DNA from: Prochilodus magdalenae
Lineage: Eukaryota; Chordata; Actinopteri; Characiformes; Prochilodontidae
Reading direction: 5' to 3'
Assembly (NCBI GenBank): GCA_024036415.1
Contig: JAMWET010000624.1
Coordinates: 62,001 to 126,000 of the forward strand
DNA length: 64,000 nt
Of this stretch, positions 10,429 to 23,385 are shown piece after piece. The notes under the pieces are model-generated. The model worked only from the letters and a program-made list of their open reading frames with translations. It was not told the origin of the DNA and made no database searches. The number at the start of each line of letters is the position of its first letter. The stretch's first letter is position 1. The position numbers and the translations under genes were made by a program.

Positions 10429-11180
10429 TATTGGAAAACATGATACCCGGTCAAGTCCCGAGACAGTTTACCCCAAAATGGCCAACAGGTTCTAGATATT
10501 AGCATAGCAAATGTCAGGAACACTCTCCAAAGTGATATGTAATTAGAGTTTTTTGGGAAAATTTAAAATAAAATGTTGAATTCAATCTAAATTTTACTGT
10601 GATTTCACATGTTAAAGGAGGGAAGTATGTATATCAGAGACATCTCCATGTAGCTTTATGGAAGTGTTTTGAAACGATCTGACTGCTGGAGTTATTATAC
10701 ATTCAGTTTAATGAAGTTATTGTTGGATGTGAAAAAGAAAACAAGCCTTCATGTTTTTCTTACTGTCTGATACAGAAAACATCAGAAAACCAGAATGTAA
10801 TCTGAATGCACGTGTAATTACGTACTAGGTATGTAATTACATTGTAATAATGCAGTAATTGGATAGTAATAACTCTAAACCCTACGTAAGCAGACTACTA
10901 AGGGTTAATCCAGACAATCGCTCTTGGAGTGCTTCCTCTGAAGGCTCATCTGCCACTTGGCCTGTAGATGGCGCTGTTTTCCGTTGATCTCCTGCTGCCT
11001 CTTCTCCGCTCTGCTGTCATCTCCGTACAATGAGCCCATTGTTTTCACATCCGGTCTTAGCCCTTCTGTCCAAGCCCCCCCACCACTCGCTTCTGTGACT
11101 TCTCATTCTTTCTTTCTCCAGCGCCCTGTCCATCTCCTGCTTTCTTTCCCATCTGATTACCACTCACTACATGTTCAGAG

Positions 11181-11225
<45 letters not shown>

Positions 11226-11867
11226 GTCCCTCTTTCTTTTTTACGCCATCCACCCAGGGAAAGGGGCGAGCCTTGATTATGCCATCCGCGTGCAATAGAT
11301 GGCATTCGAGGAGGGAGGTGGATGGCATAAGGCACAAGAAGAGGCAGGAAGGGAAAGAGAGGAAAGATGCGCTCACATATCGCTTAACACACACGCACAC
11401 ATGAAACCCACGCCCGCACACACACAATTCCCAAGACCCTCTGGAGGACTAGCAGGGGCCAAGAAATCGCTCTGTCTCTGGAACACCTAATCCTTGGGCG
11501 GGGGCCAAGCACCACAATCTCTGCGCACAACTGACACCGGCCACCAGAGACACTTTACATTACTTTCCTTTTTTTTCCTTAGGTGTGTCCTGTTCTCTCT
11601 CAGCTCCACCACAGCCCGAGCACGGAGCATGAGAGCGAGGAACGGGCGACCCAAAGAAAATAAATGATCCGATTCTGGAGCGCTCCACGTTTTTCTCAGA
11701 GTCAGTCCCACTGTACACTGCGTTTTACATCCTGGCACATGCGCTCCTGGAGGCCATGCTTGACCAAACCAAAAACAATGCTAGAAGAAACAAACCCGTG
11801 TGGATCCGAGTGGGCCCTGAACCCATCGGGCCTCCCATATATCTGCTCCCATTTACGTCCTGAGGTC
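10429..11867. other. low-copy stretch
   Basis: No gene is recognised. The stretch includes an AT-rich run with repeated GTAATTAC words at 10810-10870, similar to one at 18.40-18.45 kb, and the TC microsatellite. A pyrimidine run ending in AG lies near 11570-11582 and resembles a splice acceptor, but no coding signal follows. Confidence 0.4.
11182..11221. repeat. (TC)n microsatellite
   Basis: About 20 uninterrupted TC dinucleotides. Confidence 0.96.
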
Positions 11868-12165
11868 AGGAAGTAGCTGAATCTGCAGGTGTATGGAAGG
11901 GTATGGTCATACGGGTCTACCAGCAGTGGCTAAAATCCCAGTCTACAGGGAATTCTCCTCGGAATGGTGCCAGGGAAGGCCTCCACCAAATCTGGAACCT
12001 AATGAGAGTCTGAACACTGATGTGGCCTACACTCAGAAACTTGTCTAGTACATGCTGAATCCAGTCACATCTGATACTGGGGCTCATGGAGTTATCACAC
12101 ACAGCCACAGGGGACTCCACAGCATTCATATCCATAACATTAGGATGCTGGGTTAGAAGGAGAGT
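11868..12165 (+). mobile_element. Tc1-like family A, copy 2
   Basis: This plus-oriented copy begins part-way into the helix-turn-helix relic (GGAAGTAGCTGAATCTGCAG). It runs through CTACAGGGAATTCTCCTCGG, ACCAAATCTGGAAC and GAACACTGATGTGGC to the tail block GCCACAGGGGACTCCA. The 5' end is truncated and the frame is interrupted. Confidence 0.85.
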
Positions 12166-13565
12166 TGCATCCATTCAGTTGAGATGAGATGCTGATGACC
12201 AGATCCAGAGGTTACAGTATCTACAGCTGTCCACAACCCCCAACGGACCTCCAACCACACCTTCTAAACATCACTGTTGGAAGAAAACCTTGTTTTTGAG
12301 TTTTGATATATTATACTGCTCTTAAAATTTTATTGTCAATGGACTGAAAGAAAAGGATCCTTAATGTTTCGGGAAAAATGCTGTCCCATCACCTCACATT
12401 CAAAGCTGAGTAGGTTTTCCCTGTAATGGTCTAGTTTTTAGGAGATATGGAATGTTGGTAACAGTAAATGGTGAGATAAAATAAATATATAAATAAATAA
12501 AATAAATTGTTGACTTTTGCACGCCGCGTCTGCTATGAGCAAACTGAAAAGAGGTTTATAGCTTAAAGCTAAAAAAGGTCTCCAACATTGTATTTGTAAG
12601 CATTTCTTATAATTATGGATATAATAATGGAGCTCTGAGTGGCATTAAACACTTGTCAGGTTCCAGTTCCACCAATCCCTTCAAATTCAACCAGACGTCA
12701 ACTCAGCTAACCTGACTAAGCACGCTACAATATTCCACCCCATTCAAAACGTAGACATTCATGTTTTGTGTGTTTCATCTTCTGTCAGAATGCCCTGACT
12801 TTTGCTCCGCCTCTAAAGCATCCTCCCATTTCTGGTGACATCACTGTGCACCAGCAGAGGGGGAAAATAATATTAGCCTCTCCCGCCATCTCCCACCACC
12901 GCATGAGTGATGGGAACGCTGAGCTCCAAGACCTACGTGATGTGTTTCACTCACAAATGTGTCGCAACATTGAAGGAAAATGTGCTAAGAGTTCTGATTC
13001 ATGTTCAAAGAGGAGAGCCTGGTCTGTGCCAGCCGCATACTGTTACTTTACCATCGCTACAAAAATGATCATTTCTATAAGGGGAAATGAATGTGTATGC
13101 TAAGCTAGGCTAGCCGTAGCATTACAGCAGGTTGTACAGCTTTCGAAGTGATGTATCTTGGCTTTCCAGGAGGCTTGGAGTATTTTGCAGTTTTGCAGTT
13201 TAGCTGAATGTCAATTCTTCAGTCCAACTCAAAGTCTTAATCCGCAGGGCAGCTAGCTTGGCTGTATCTACCTAGGCAACACCAACAATGTTCTACTGGG
13301 ATCATTGTTTTCAAGAGTTTAACCCTTTCCTTTCAGTTCTATTCCAGCCTATGAGAATAATACATGCCAATACTACAATTGAATACAATGAGAAATGAGA
13401 ATGACTTGGTAGAACCATGAGAGGTTGGAGAACCGTGAGAGGTTTTGGGCTCAACATTGGTGGGGACGTAGATTTACTAGTTTGGGAACAAATAAAAAGT
13501 GAAATTTCTAAATCAGTCCAACACCACCTTGAAGGCAGTGCCCAGAGTAGGTGGTGCACTTATTG
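12166..13565. other. low-copy non-coding stretch
   Basis: It includes AAATAAAT-rich sequence near 12480-12510. The open frame at 12768-13103 shows no domain-like content. No repeat family is recognised. Confidence 0.45.
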
Positions 13566-13658
13566 ACCACCATTCACTCTCTGATAGACAACAAGCTTGT
13601 TAGCATGTTATGCTAACCTGCTAACAAGCTTGTTGTCTATCAGAGAGTGAATGGTGGT
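13566..13658. repeat. perfect inverted repeat, 40-bp arms
   Basis: The left arm, 13566-13605, starts ACCACCATTCACTCTCTGAT. The right arm, 13619-13658, is its exact reverse complement. The spacer is 13 bp (13606-13618). Inside each arm is an AAGCTT palindrome. A transcript or single strand would fold into a 40-bp perfect stem. No flanking duplication or transposon-like ends are seen. Confidence 0.97.
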
Positions 13659-16119
13659 GAGCTGAACAGTTTCCAGTTTTGTTAGATGATGATGATATTT
13701 CAATAGCTAACTGATTTTGCTCATGCTATACATTGTACTCCAGATGTTTGGGTGGGGTTTAGACAATCTGCCATAGTGTGATTTGGATGTTGTCCCAGTC
13801 CGGCACCCAAATGGGCTAAATTAGGCCTTCTGTACGACTGTAAGACTTTCGCATCTTGTTAGTTTCCATGCTTGTCAGTCGGTTAGCATAGCATAGTCTA
13901 ACATCATTAAGGAATGTCCGATATGCTAACACCGGTTAAGGCCTTTATTAGGTGCTTCCTTCCTCACTATGCTACTGGAGTTTGGTACATGTCTTCAGCC
14001 CAGGCTTAAAACCTCAAACTGAGGGTTCATTGCAGGCATTTGCACCCCTGTAGAACTAAACCTGCCCCAAATCCAACACAAAGCCAGCCAAACACAGCTA
14101 ATGGCTTTGCACAAAGTAGCATGAACCATATGCGCGCGGTACTTGTATATATTTGACGTTTCCACCGATGTCCGCTCAAATAACCAAAGGGGCTGAGTGA
14201 GGAGTTGCAGGTACGGCGGTGTGCAAGCCTTCTCGCTGCAGGCATATGGGTTAAAGGCACTGGCTGGCGTCCGTCGAGTAAACTCCCAACAGCTGCCGCA
14301 TCCTGAAACGGTGTTGCGTGTTTACGGAGGGGGTAAACGCCGGCTTTAAAAATGTAAACGTCGGACATGGCCAATTACAGGCGGAAAAAGCCGGAAACGT
14401 CAGGTGGCTGCCTTTTGCCCACATATGGGCCTGTATGATTTATGAGATGTTTGGGATATGTCTAAACAAGGTTTCGGAGCTTTAACCTGCAGTGAACGCT
14501 CATGCCGTATTCCCTCCAGGAGGTGTGCGGTACGTTAGGTGCAGCCTATTAAGGGACATCACTGCAGGCGCTTAACTAAGACATCTTCCATGGACTCGGG
14601 TATCAAATCGATTAGTTGGCAGGCCAGTGCTCCGGGCGCAAGTCCAGTAAACAGCACAGGCATCTGAAAGCAGAAGAGCTGTGAATTTGGGGAAGTGAAC
14701 TCCAGTAAAAAGTGGCCCGCAGGAGAAAAACAAATAACCGCAAGACTGCTCTTTAGAGGAGATCTTCTCCAGCTGCCCATCACTGGATCTGCGCTAAGAG
14801 TTATAGCATAATTGAATCTCTGACAGGAACCTCAGGCGCTCGCCGGAAGGGGAAACGGAGGACATAAATCAGGAGCTTTATGACTTCTTTGGCACAAACC
14901 CTGGATGTTTTAACAGGGATAGCTCAACCAAACAATGCTGAAGTGGCCAGGACGGAATGGAAGCTAGCCTCGTGCTCTTACTAGCAACTTTGAGCCCTTC
15001 CAAGTCGCCTTTCAGCCAGGTCCACTGGTTGACCTTGTGTGCACTGCTGACCAGTAGAAGCTCATGCTATTGGCTTCATGAGGGCTATAGAAGAGCCGGA
15101 CACATCTTCATGTGACATCGTGACACTCGCTGAGGCAAATCCCCACTTGAAGTCCACGCGGTGGCTCAGCGATGCCCTTTTCAGCCGCATTTCACACCAA
15201 ATTAGTCCAAATCTGACAAATGCCAAATGCAAAGTTCATTGCCGCGGTCTGCTCTGAATGAGGAATCGCGTCCCATCCGATGAGAACGAAGCTTGTGGCT
15301 ACTGAGCTGTGTGATCGAATAAGTGGCCGATGGTGTTTGACTTGTTGTCAGCGCTTTTTGACTGATATTTGCTTCATCACGTGCTAATTTGCCTGCTCGC
15401 GCGTGCTTTATGCGAGTTACCGGCTGCGCCTGAGCATCCAGATCATTCGCATAGATCGGAATGCCAAAGGGGGAGGTTGTGTGGAGTCAGCTGACCAAGT
15501 GTCACATGTCAGCGGGGTCGGCTGGGGTCAAGCAGCCTATAAACAGTCTTTCATCACGAATCTGTTATGGGGTTAAATACATGCTAAATGCTTTATAGGA
15601 TTCGGCTAGCCTAGCGCAGCTTGTTGTATTTGTGCCACGGCTCCAGTGAAGCGGGTTCATAGCCTTTCCATCATTGTTCCATGTGAGAACGTCTGGATTT
15701 GATTAATGGCCAGATGGCTAAACCTATAATAAGACAGCTATTGTTTAGCAGCAGCTCAGAGTTTCAGTTAGCATCTCACTCATGACCTTGTCATGCTAGC
15801 CTAGAGGAGAGGTCTGGTTGGGTTCATAGTGCAAGTGGATGATGCTGAAGGTTGCCGAAAGATGCTACGTCTCTGAAACAAGCTAACATGCTAGCACTGC
15901 TTCAAATCAATGAAAAGCTAGCGTTAAATGACAGTTCTACAGTTCTACTGATTTCATGCATCGCTACACTGCATTACCCAGCATGCCCTTCGGTAACTAC
16001 ATCACATAGTCATTGGGAATGCACAGATGTAGAGGAGTAATGGATACAGGTGATATTAGCTTCATCCTGTCTATGCCTCTTATGTATCCAATCCAATGTA
16101 CGTTCAAGACAACCTCACC
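13659..16119. other. long low-copy stretch
   Basis: About 2.5 kb without any repeat family I recognise. There are many GCTAGC and CATGCTA words, typical of fish intergenic DNA. Open frames are all below 116 codons with no domain-like content. No RNA gene is recognised. Confidence 0.5.
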
Positions 16120-16536
16120 AGACAACAACGAGCCCCCTGTGACGGAACCGTACCTACTAGAACTCCACCAGCACTAATAACAGATGTGACTCGGTTGGGG
16201 GTGGACTGGACAAGGTTCTGGGTGTAGGCCACATCAATGTTCAGACACTTTTCCATCAGAGAATTGGTCAGTTGGTCCAGATTTGGTGGATGCGTTCCCT
16301 GGCACAATTCCGAGAAGAATTCCCTGTAGACTGGAATTTTATCCACTGCTGGTAGACCCGTATGACCGTACGCTTCCATACACCTGCAGATTCAGCTACT
16401 TCCTTCACACTATGGTCTTTGGCCACGCCCACATGCAGTCCCTCCTTTTAGCCAATCATTAACATCTGCTCTGGAGCCATTTTCCACTCATGGAACTCCT
16501 GCAGCACCATCTGCAGGAGCCTGAAGTTACTACCAC
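16120..16536 (-). mobile_element. Tc1-like family A, copy 3
   Basis: The minus-strand sense shows the family A order: a short leader, the relic helix-turn-helix, the shared GAATTC junction block, and a C-terminal tail whose codons read LVQSTPNRVTSVISAGG. That tail corresponds to the usual Tc1 ending SMPRRVQAVIxAKGG. The minus-strand frame 16104-16379 lies within it. The right edge has the ACCATCTGCAGGAGCCTG block also seen in copy 1. Confidence 0.85.
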
Positions 16537-18585
16537 TCTTTTTTTTGTTTGGTGAGCTTACATCATAAGTGAATTGAACTATGGGAACTACGGTGCCCCT
16601 GGTGTACGAGGTGAGTAATCTTGTTTACAGCAGAAATACAAATGGTTACTTTTTGATTTTGGCCAGACGCCATGATGGGGGACTGGTCATCCTGGGTTTC
16701 CCATCTGCTACCAGGATTTGCATAGGTCTTCACCCTGACCACAGTGTCTGGTGGCGATAAGGAAGAATAGCCTGGACGTACCTAATTAGAAGTGGGTGGC
16801 AGAGAGTACATATGGTTGCTTGCACCACCTGCTTTCGGTACACCACCATGTGACTCATATTTAGGGACTGCACTGCTCTATCCAACAGGGGTTGAATTCT
16901 TGGAATGCCCAGTCGAAAATGAGCAAATCAGGAATTGTTTTTCTCTATCTTATTTACATATAGCTAAGTGAGCTGCCCTACAGCTTGGGACTTCAGGAGC
17001 TGAACAGAAGTCCTAACTCCTTAGATTCGCCGTCAGCGTATTATACTGTGAAATCATAGTTTTAAACTCCAGATCAAAACATCACTCTCGGCATTCAGGA
17101 ACTTCTGGAAACATCAATATGTGTGAACACAAGCAGTAGGTGGCAGGTCTACAACAGGCCACCTCAAAAAGGCTAATGTGAATCTCCGTTAGCATAGCAA
17201 TAACAAACTGCTAGATTCCCATGGGGGTTCCCATCACTTATACCATGTGGAACGGGTAGACGTGTAGACATGTTTCAGCAGTATGGGTTCTACCTCGGCT
17301 CAAGACAGGTTACATCACCGTAGTCCCATATCCTCCAGCGTTGACCATAAGACTTAGCACTTTGCCAACCATGCTGCCCAACCCTGTGAATCACCAGCTC
17401 CCACACATCAGCCGGGCGTAAACACACACTCACACACATGCTTGGAGCCACAGGGAGAAATGTCAGGTGCTGTTAGATCAGCAGGCCTGGCGTTAGGAGG
17501 AGGTGAGCAGCCATAAAGCCAGATTGCTCACTTCAGATGCCAAACGCTGACCAGACAGTGAATAATGGCACCATCCCCGGGGAGAATTACTGTCATCCAC
17601 CTCTCAGGATCACTTAAATCCATATCCGGATCTTTTAACAGCGAGTCGGAGCAGCCGTGCGAGTGCTCTGGTACTACTTAATGTTTGACCCAACTACGGC
17701 AAGTCAACCAAACATCACATTAACACAGTTTACTCCCTTAACTAACACCTTAACATGGACAGGTACGCCATCCAGGAGGTCTTTCATATTAACGATAGGG
17801 AAAAGAAGAAAGCAGGCACTCCAGGAGAGCTCCAGGGTGACCTAAACGTAGTGTGAGAAGCAGTTACATGGATAATATGATAATAACCATGTTATTACAC
17901 ATGAACAAGCTATCTACTGGTGATGCATTTATGGTTATAGATCACGGTTGTATCTTAGCTGCAACTGGAAATTGTAATAACATTAATTATACATGAGTAA
18001 GAGGGAAAAGTTCTGCTTCCCAAGCTAAAACTGCAGAACCCTTTTTGCTGCTATATAGAACCATGTAGAACACATTCACCATCAATCAGAAGAACTATTT
18101 CTAATGGTTCTCTGAGCAGACTCTGCTAATCTGACACACCTGATCCAGGTAATCAAGGCCTGGAGGTGCTGGACCCAGTTGGAAGATCTCCAGAACCAGG
18201 AACAGTCTCAAGAGCCTGCTACAGTACCACACTGATAAATACTCAGTGTTGATATTGAAAGATACGCATTCAAATATGACCTTCTGTGACATCGGGTATT
18301 CGGCACCACCCTCATGCTGCTCTACAGTCAGCCTACCGCTGTAGAAGTGAAGAAGTTTCAAAAAATGACAAGTATTTAGTTCTCTGGCTCTGTTTATGTA
18401 GTTACATAATAATTACTAGGTAATTACATGGTAATAAGCTCATTACTGACTATATAGTGGATTACATTGGAATTTTATATTAACAGTTTGATCCTGACTT
18501 TGTTTCCAGGTCAGGCAATGACCAAAATGCTTCAAAACATGAAAATAAAGACTGTAGGCCAAGCAGGTGTAGGCACAACCACATG
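16537..18585. other. low-copy stretch
   Basis: No gene is recognised. At 18030-18115 there is a short AGAACC-rich piece resembling repeat J, and at 18398-18460 a GTAATTAC-rich AT run. Confidence 0.4.
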
Positions 18586-18589
18586 GTTG

Positions 18590-18765
18590 GTATAGTGTAG
18601 CGGGTGTAGTTGGTATAGTGTCGATTGGGGTTCGAGTTTCCCAACTTGGCAACCACCCTACACTATCCCAGTAAGAGTCTACGGCCAAGACTCTTAACCC
18701 TACCTTTGCCCATCGGTGTACACTGTAAGGATAAGAACATCTGGCAAATCTGGAAAGATTCCCAA
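18590..18765 (+). mobile_element. tRNA-derived SINE-like fragment 1
   Basis: GGGGTTCGAGTTTCCC resembles the B box of an RNA polymerase III promoter. It is followed by the same tail as the copy at 29.7 kb: CAGTAAGAGTCTACGGCCAA, ACTCTTAACCCTACC, and a degenerate form of the GTAAGTCACTCTGGATA ending. Many teleost SINE-like repeats end this way. The internal promoter is degenerate, so the copy is presumably inactive. Confidence 0.6.
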
Positions 18766-19552
18766 TTTCATTAAACCACGAATCATCATCAAACACAAAT
18801 GAGGGACTGCTTGAATTTCTCTGCAGAGATATTAAAGTACTGCCATTAAATCAGCACATGCTTTTACAGTTTCTCCCGGTAGCTCCTACACAGCATGAGG
18901 AGCTACTTAGCCCGACAACCTAATAGGAATGCGATATGACTCCATGCTCTTAAATAATATCTGAAGGGCCGCAGAAGAAGAGGTGACGTTTCCTTGTGTC
19001 GTCGTCGTAATCGAGGAAGACAGATGCCATAATGTGTGTGCTCAGAGAAGAGGAATTTGGAATATTAAGCAGGAGCCTGCAGACCAGGAGAGCGTGTGCT
19101 TCCAGGCTGCATTTGAATTTATGCAGATTGCTGTCAGGGCTATCTAAATCACATTAGAGATTTCTGGATTTTAGTTTATTCCTTTTCTTAAGTGAGCGGC
19201 TGATGTCACGTGTACATGCCTCGTTAGACGGTCTGAGGGGTTGGTGCGTGGCACTCCTGATGAGCTGTACAAGGCTGCATGTGAAGGCATCAGATGAACA
19301 GGAGTGAATCGGTGACCCATGAAGAGGCAGATATTGAAGGAGAGGTGAGATTAATGATATTGTGAGGAATGGATACATTAACACCGATGCAAGCTCCCTG
19401 GATAAAATGCTAGCCCCCCATTAGTGATGTTCCAGGGGGGTTTTAATTAGGGGGGAAGGGGTTATTAGGTTGAGGTGGCAGTAGGTTTCAACCACAGTGC
19501 CTACAATGAGCAGCTGGAAGGAAGGCATCCACTAAGTCTGGGCAATACTTAC
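18766..19552. other. low-copy stretch
   Basis: No gene or repeat family is recognised. Confidence 0.45.
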
Positions 19553-20182
19553 TGAGCTACACATACAGAAGTCTGTCTCTCAGTATGGCGTCGGGCCGCC
19601 GCGTTGGCTAACCCAACACGCCAGGCGTCTCGGTATGGAGGTTCCTAATGGTGTCCTGTGATAATCCATCCCATGCAGCTTGAACATCCTCACACAGTTC
19701 CTGCAGATGGTGCGGTAGGGGTGGAGGTGGAGTGACACCAGGCCTTCTGGATGTGTGATCACAAACCGTTCATCTTGGTGCTGACCACGGTGCCTCCACA
19801 CACGGATTCGTTGGGCGTCTCCACCGAGACTAAAGCGGGACTCGTCACTGAAAATGACCCGCTGCCATTCTGAGTCACTCCATGACAGTCTGGTACGACA
19901 CCACTGCAGTCTTTGGTGACGGTGACGTGGTGTTAAGGACAGTCGTGGTAACGGTCTGTGTGCATGTAGTCCTGCGTGGTGCAGCCGTCTGCCAATGGTG
20001 CTGCACTAACAGGACGACTCATGGAGGACACCACTGCTCGGTGGATGTCTGTAGTGGTGGATGTTGGGTCAGTCAGGTACAGCGATGAGATGAAACCTGA
20101 ATCATTAGCATGTCTCATGATGTGAAACCTACCCACCAAGTTTCATTCCTGTCCCTTGGCTCCTTCTGGGCTTCATACATGC
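19553..20182 (-). mobile_element. Tc1-like family B, copy (reverse)
   Basis: On the minus strand it reads the family B remnant in order. The 5' block comes first, then a frame with IFSDESRFSLGGDAQRI (usual second-Asp region of Tc1 transposases), then VWRHRGQHQDERFVVT. An abrupt jump leads to ELCEDVQAAWDGLSQD and the C-terminal IPRRLACWVS then GGPTPY. The stretch that should hold DxNPIEHxWD with the catalytic Glu is absent. Its 3' end is truncated after the CTACACATACAGAAGTCTG block, so that terminal repeat is missing. Confidence 0.9.
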
Positions 20183-21461
20183 CGTATAACCAACTTCAGT
20201 CCATTTTTAACAGTTGTCTCCAGTTAACCTCCCAACAATCCAACAAATGCACAAGGCTTCGGATCAGCAGGCCGCTCCCTCAGTGGAGTTTTAAACATTT
20301 AATGCTTTGATTTGGCACCAGATTTACAGTATGTTGCATCAGAGTTACTGCACTCCTCACATAAACATCCCCAAGTCTGCCCCCCACCCCCCCCAAAACA
20401 AAGAGAGAGAAAAAAGGACAACAAATAGAAATTGATTACAAAGACAACTTGCATCTGCTGCCAATTATGTCCGCATGATTTCTCCCTGGAATAAATTACC
20501 ATATCATCAGTATCCATCAAAAAAGCTGTCCGTCGCCTCAGATCTGTAATACCAAATCAACAGCGCTCACGTCAGCCGAGGCGCCGGCCCAACTTGGGAC
20601 GGATCGCCGCGATGCTCCAGGATGGCTTGCGACGACAGAAAAGCCTGTCTGGCCCAGTCGCGGGCCTCCGAGGCACGGCATGCAAATCCATCCCTGTTTT
20701 TTCTCCCCCGTTTTGCACAAGCCTGAGCAGTAAAAGGAAAACACGAATCAACAGCAATAATGTTTGTTCCCCATTTCCCTGCGGCCTGTGCTAATCAGAC
20801 AGGTCCCAGCAAAGTTCCTTTGTTGCTAATGTTGGGCTATTAACACAAAAGCAGCCTCCGTGCCTTTTCCTCGCAGCTCTCGAGCATCGTAATCATCCCC
20901 TGAAATAAAGCGTGGGGTGGGGGGGGCAGTTTGGGCTTGGTCATCTGTTTTCCATCAGACCCCATGATGAGCTACCTTTAAGGGGTAAAATTGCGCGCGG
21001 TAATTTGGAGTAATAAGGCAGTTACTTTGCGGTTGAAGTTTGTGCGAGGGGTGACTTTTCTTTGGGGGAACCACAGCTTACCTCAGTAGGGAGTGGTGGG
21101 TTGAGTAATCAACCACTTACTTTCAGTGACGGCCAGTTGAAATTTTCCACTGTGAGATGTGAGAGTAGTGAGGGAATCTCTTCACTGCTTCGATTTCGGC
21201 CCTAAGGTAAACTCCAGGCCGCCTCAGAGCGAAAGGGTCTGGCTAGATATCGGCGGTAACGGTCTCAGAAGGGTTGGCAACTGATTGTTAATGAGTCTAG
21301 CTCCTGGTCATTCTCCTGTAGATCAGATCCCTGTGGGTCCCCCAGAGTGGAGCTCTCAGAGATGGAGGCTTAAGGCCTGATGGGGGCAGTGTTGCTGGGT
21401 TTTCCAGGTGGTTGTTCCGTGTTCTATTTCCTTGTAGCTTCTACTAAATTTGTGAAGTTCA
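20183..21461. other. low-copy stretch, conserved-looking
   Basis: There is no known repeat. At 20300-20520 the sequence is AT-rich and interrupted by a C-rich run at 20379-20394. The following 350 bases are compositionally even and free of transposon words. This could be conserved non-coding sequence, but that cannot be shown from one genome. No exon is supported. Confidence 0.35.
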
Positions 21462-21605
21462 GGTTTGGAATCTCTGTGATGGACTGGCAGCCTGTTCAGG
21501 GGGTTTCCTGTCTTCCACCCAATGAGAGCTGGGATAGGCTCCAGCAAACCCCACCCCAGGGCCCAGAAGGTTCAGCAGCTTGGAAGTTGAATGAAAGAAT
21601 TTATG
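21462..21605 (+). mobile_element. LINE/SINE-type 3' tail, copy 1
   Basis: The run GTGATGGACTGGCAGCCTG, GTTTCCTGTCTTCCACCCA, GCTGGGATAGGCTCCAGCA and a TGAATGAA-type end is a familiar teleost retroposon 3' tail. A related tail is at 62.06-62.19 kb. Only the tail is present, as expected of a 5'-truncated insertion. The family assignment is from memory. Confidence 0.65.
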
Positions 21606-21849
21606 AATAAGGTCTGGAATTCCCTGTTTTCTACTTATCGTAATTTCATTTTCAATTTCAATTTCATGGAAGTGGGTTACATTATATCTAATCTCCTCAG
21701 AAAAAGTCCCCGGAAAATGAACTGGGCTGGACTGGAATGACTGGACATTCAACAAATTACATATGGCTTAGTGAGGCCAGAGAATAGCATGGCCATTATC
21801 CTGGATGGGAACCCCGGGTGGTTGCTACTTTTCCATTTTTGATTGGACA

Positions 21850-22165
21850 GTGCATATCACTATTGTTGTCCAATTTATCCTCTTCCTCTTCTCCTTTATC
21901 TTTTTCTTCTACTTCTTCTTCTTCTTGAGAAGGTTTTGTCCACCAACTAGTCCCATAGTTTTTTAAAACATTGACACCATTCCAACTCCGGAATGGTCAG
22001 TCTGGTCAGGAATGGTGTGCTTGAATACGTGTTGGTTCAGCGTATATTTTTCGTAAAAACTTGGGGAAACTTATTTTTCCCGTTAAGAATGAATAGCATG
22101 GAAAAGTGCGCTCTCATCTACCGTGCTTCTGTTCAACCAACAGACATAAATACATACACACAGTA
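21850..22165. mobile_element. dispersed repeat H, copy 2
   Basis: This is the short-tract version of the repeat at 4.18-5.33 kb. It has the same flanking blocks in the same order around a pyrimidine tract of about 60 bp (21875-21935) instead of about 875 bp. Shared words include GGAATGGTGTGCTTG and the TTTCCCGTTAAGAATG block. Immediately after it, at about 22160, CAGTACTGGCCAAAAGTTTA resembles a Tc1-type terminal repeat, but no transposase follows. Confidence 0.65.
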
Positions 22166-23385
22166 CTGGCCAAAAGTTTAGAGACGGCTCCTCATAGCAG
22201 GTCCTCCTTCTGTGTATCTTAAAGCTTCACTGTAGAATAAAAGTGAAGATCAAACTATAAACTAGCCCTCATGGAATTATCCATTCCACCTTAAATCCCT
22301 CCAGAGTGGAGCTGTACAGGAGGAAGGAGCAGCTTCCTTACCCTGCAGTGGAGCTGATAGAACAAGGTTTATTACTAAGCAGGTTTGGAGCGATTCTATT
22401 GGTCGGTCCATCATGAATATTCACTAACCTGAAAGGAGAACTAGAGCTTTTACACTGTGCAGAAAAAAGTAGATCACAAATATTTACACCACTAAATATA
22501 TATTAGAGGTGGAGATATGGAGGAGTATCATACTGTGTACATCAGGAGTAGATGTGGTGTAGCAGGATATGGACTGGTTCAGACTCTCATCAGGTGGAGC
22601 TGTTCAGTGTAGGACTGTAGAGTCTATAAGATCACCAACACCATCCGTTTAGATGGGCGTACCCAAACTATTCACTGGTGGTGTGTAAATGAATGCCGTT
22701 GGTCCAGACCATGCAAAGTGTGATACAAGAATGGTCTCTGGAGTACCTTTGAAGAAATACCTCTGCCTCCGTTTGTACAGTTCAGGGAGCGTGCTCTACT
22801 TTTGTTTCCCTCTTTGACCTAGGCCTTTGCACAACATCCTTTACCAGACGCTCGAAAATAATCCAACCTCTGATTGGAGTCACCTCTTCCCTTTTAATTT
22901 CCTCATGAAACTATGAGAGAGGGAACTTAGGTCGAGCCAAGAGCGGCCTGTCGCAACCCCGTCAGCGTGATTTACCTGGCACTGTCCACGCTGAGACCTC
23001 CGGGCAGTGAATCATGCTGATAAAGCACTTGGGTTTTCGTTCTTTTTTTTTTTTTTTAACTTTCTTTCGCAGAAAGCTGAACCTTAACTGGAATGCTGTC
23101 TTTAGGGTTTCACAACACCGAAACACACGAAATGGCAGTTTCACCTCTGTCTATTTCTCCTTTTACCTCGTTTGAGGACAGGGGTGAAGAAAGTGCACCG
23201 ATTGCAAAAGCAGAGGTTTACAGACGGCCTTGTTAAGGGACTGCACGCGAGGAGAGGGACCATACCTAGAGCTTGGGAAATAATGATGCTGTACCACACG
23301 AAAGAGACAGCCTTTGTACTTCATGGTAGAGGAGCTGTATCGGTTTCGGAGACGTTTGCTTAAATAGTAAAAATAAAAACCTCAC
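22166..23385. other. low-copy stretch
   Basis: No gene is recognised. A T-rich homopolymer run lies at about 23044-23058. The part at 22230-22640 has a repeat-like flavour but no second copy in the window. Confidence 0.4.

Noticed and set aside
11560..11680. Possible splice acceptor and exon after TTTTTTTTCCTTAG
   Set aside because: The downstream frame has no recognisable protein content and no matching donor.
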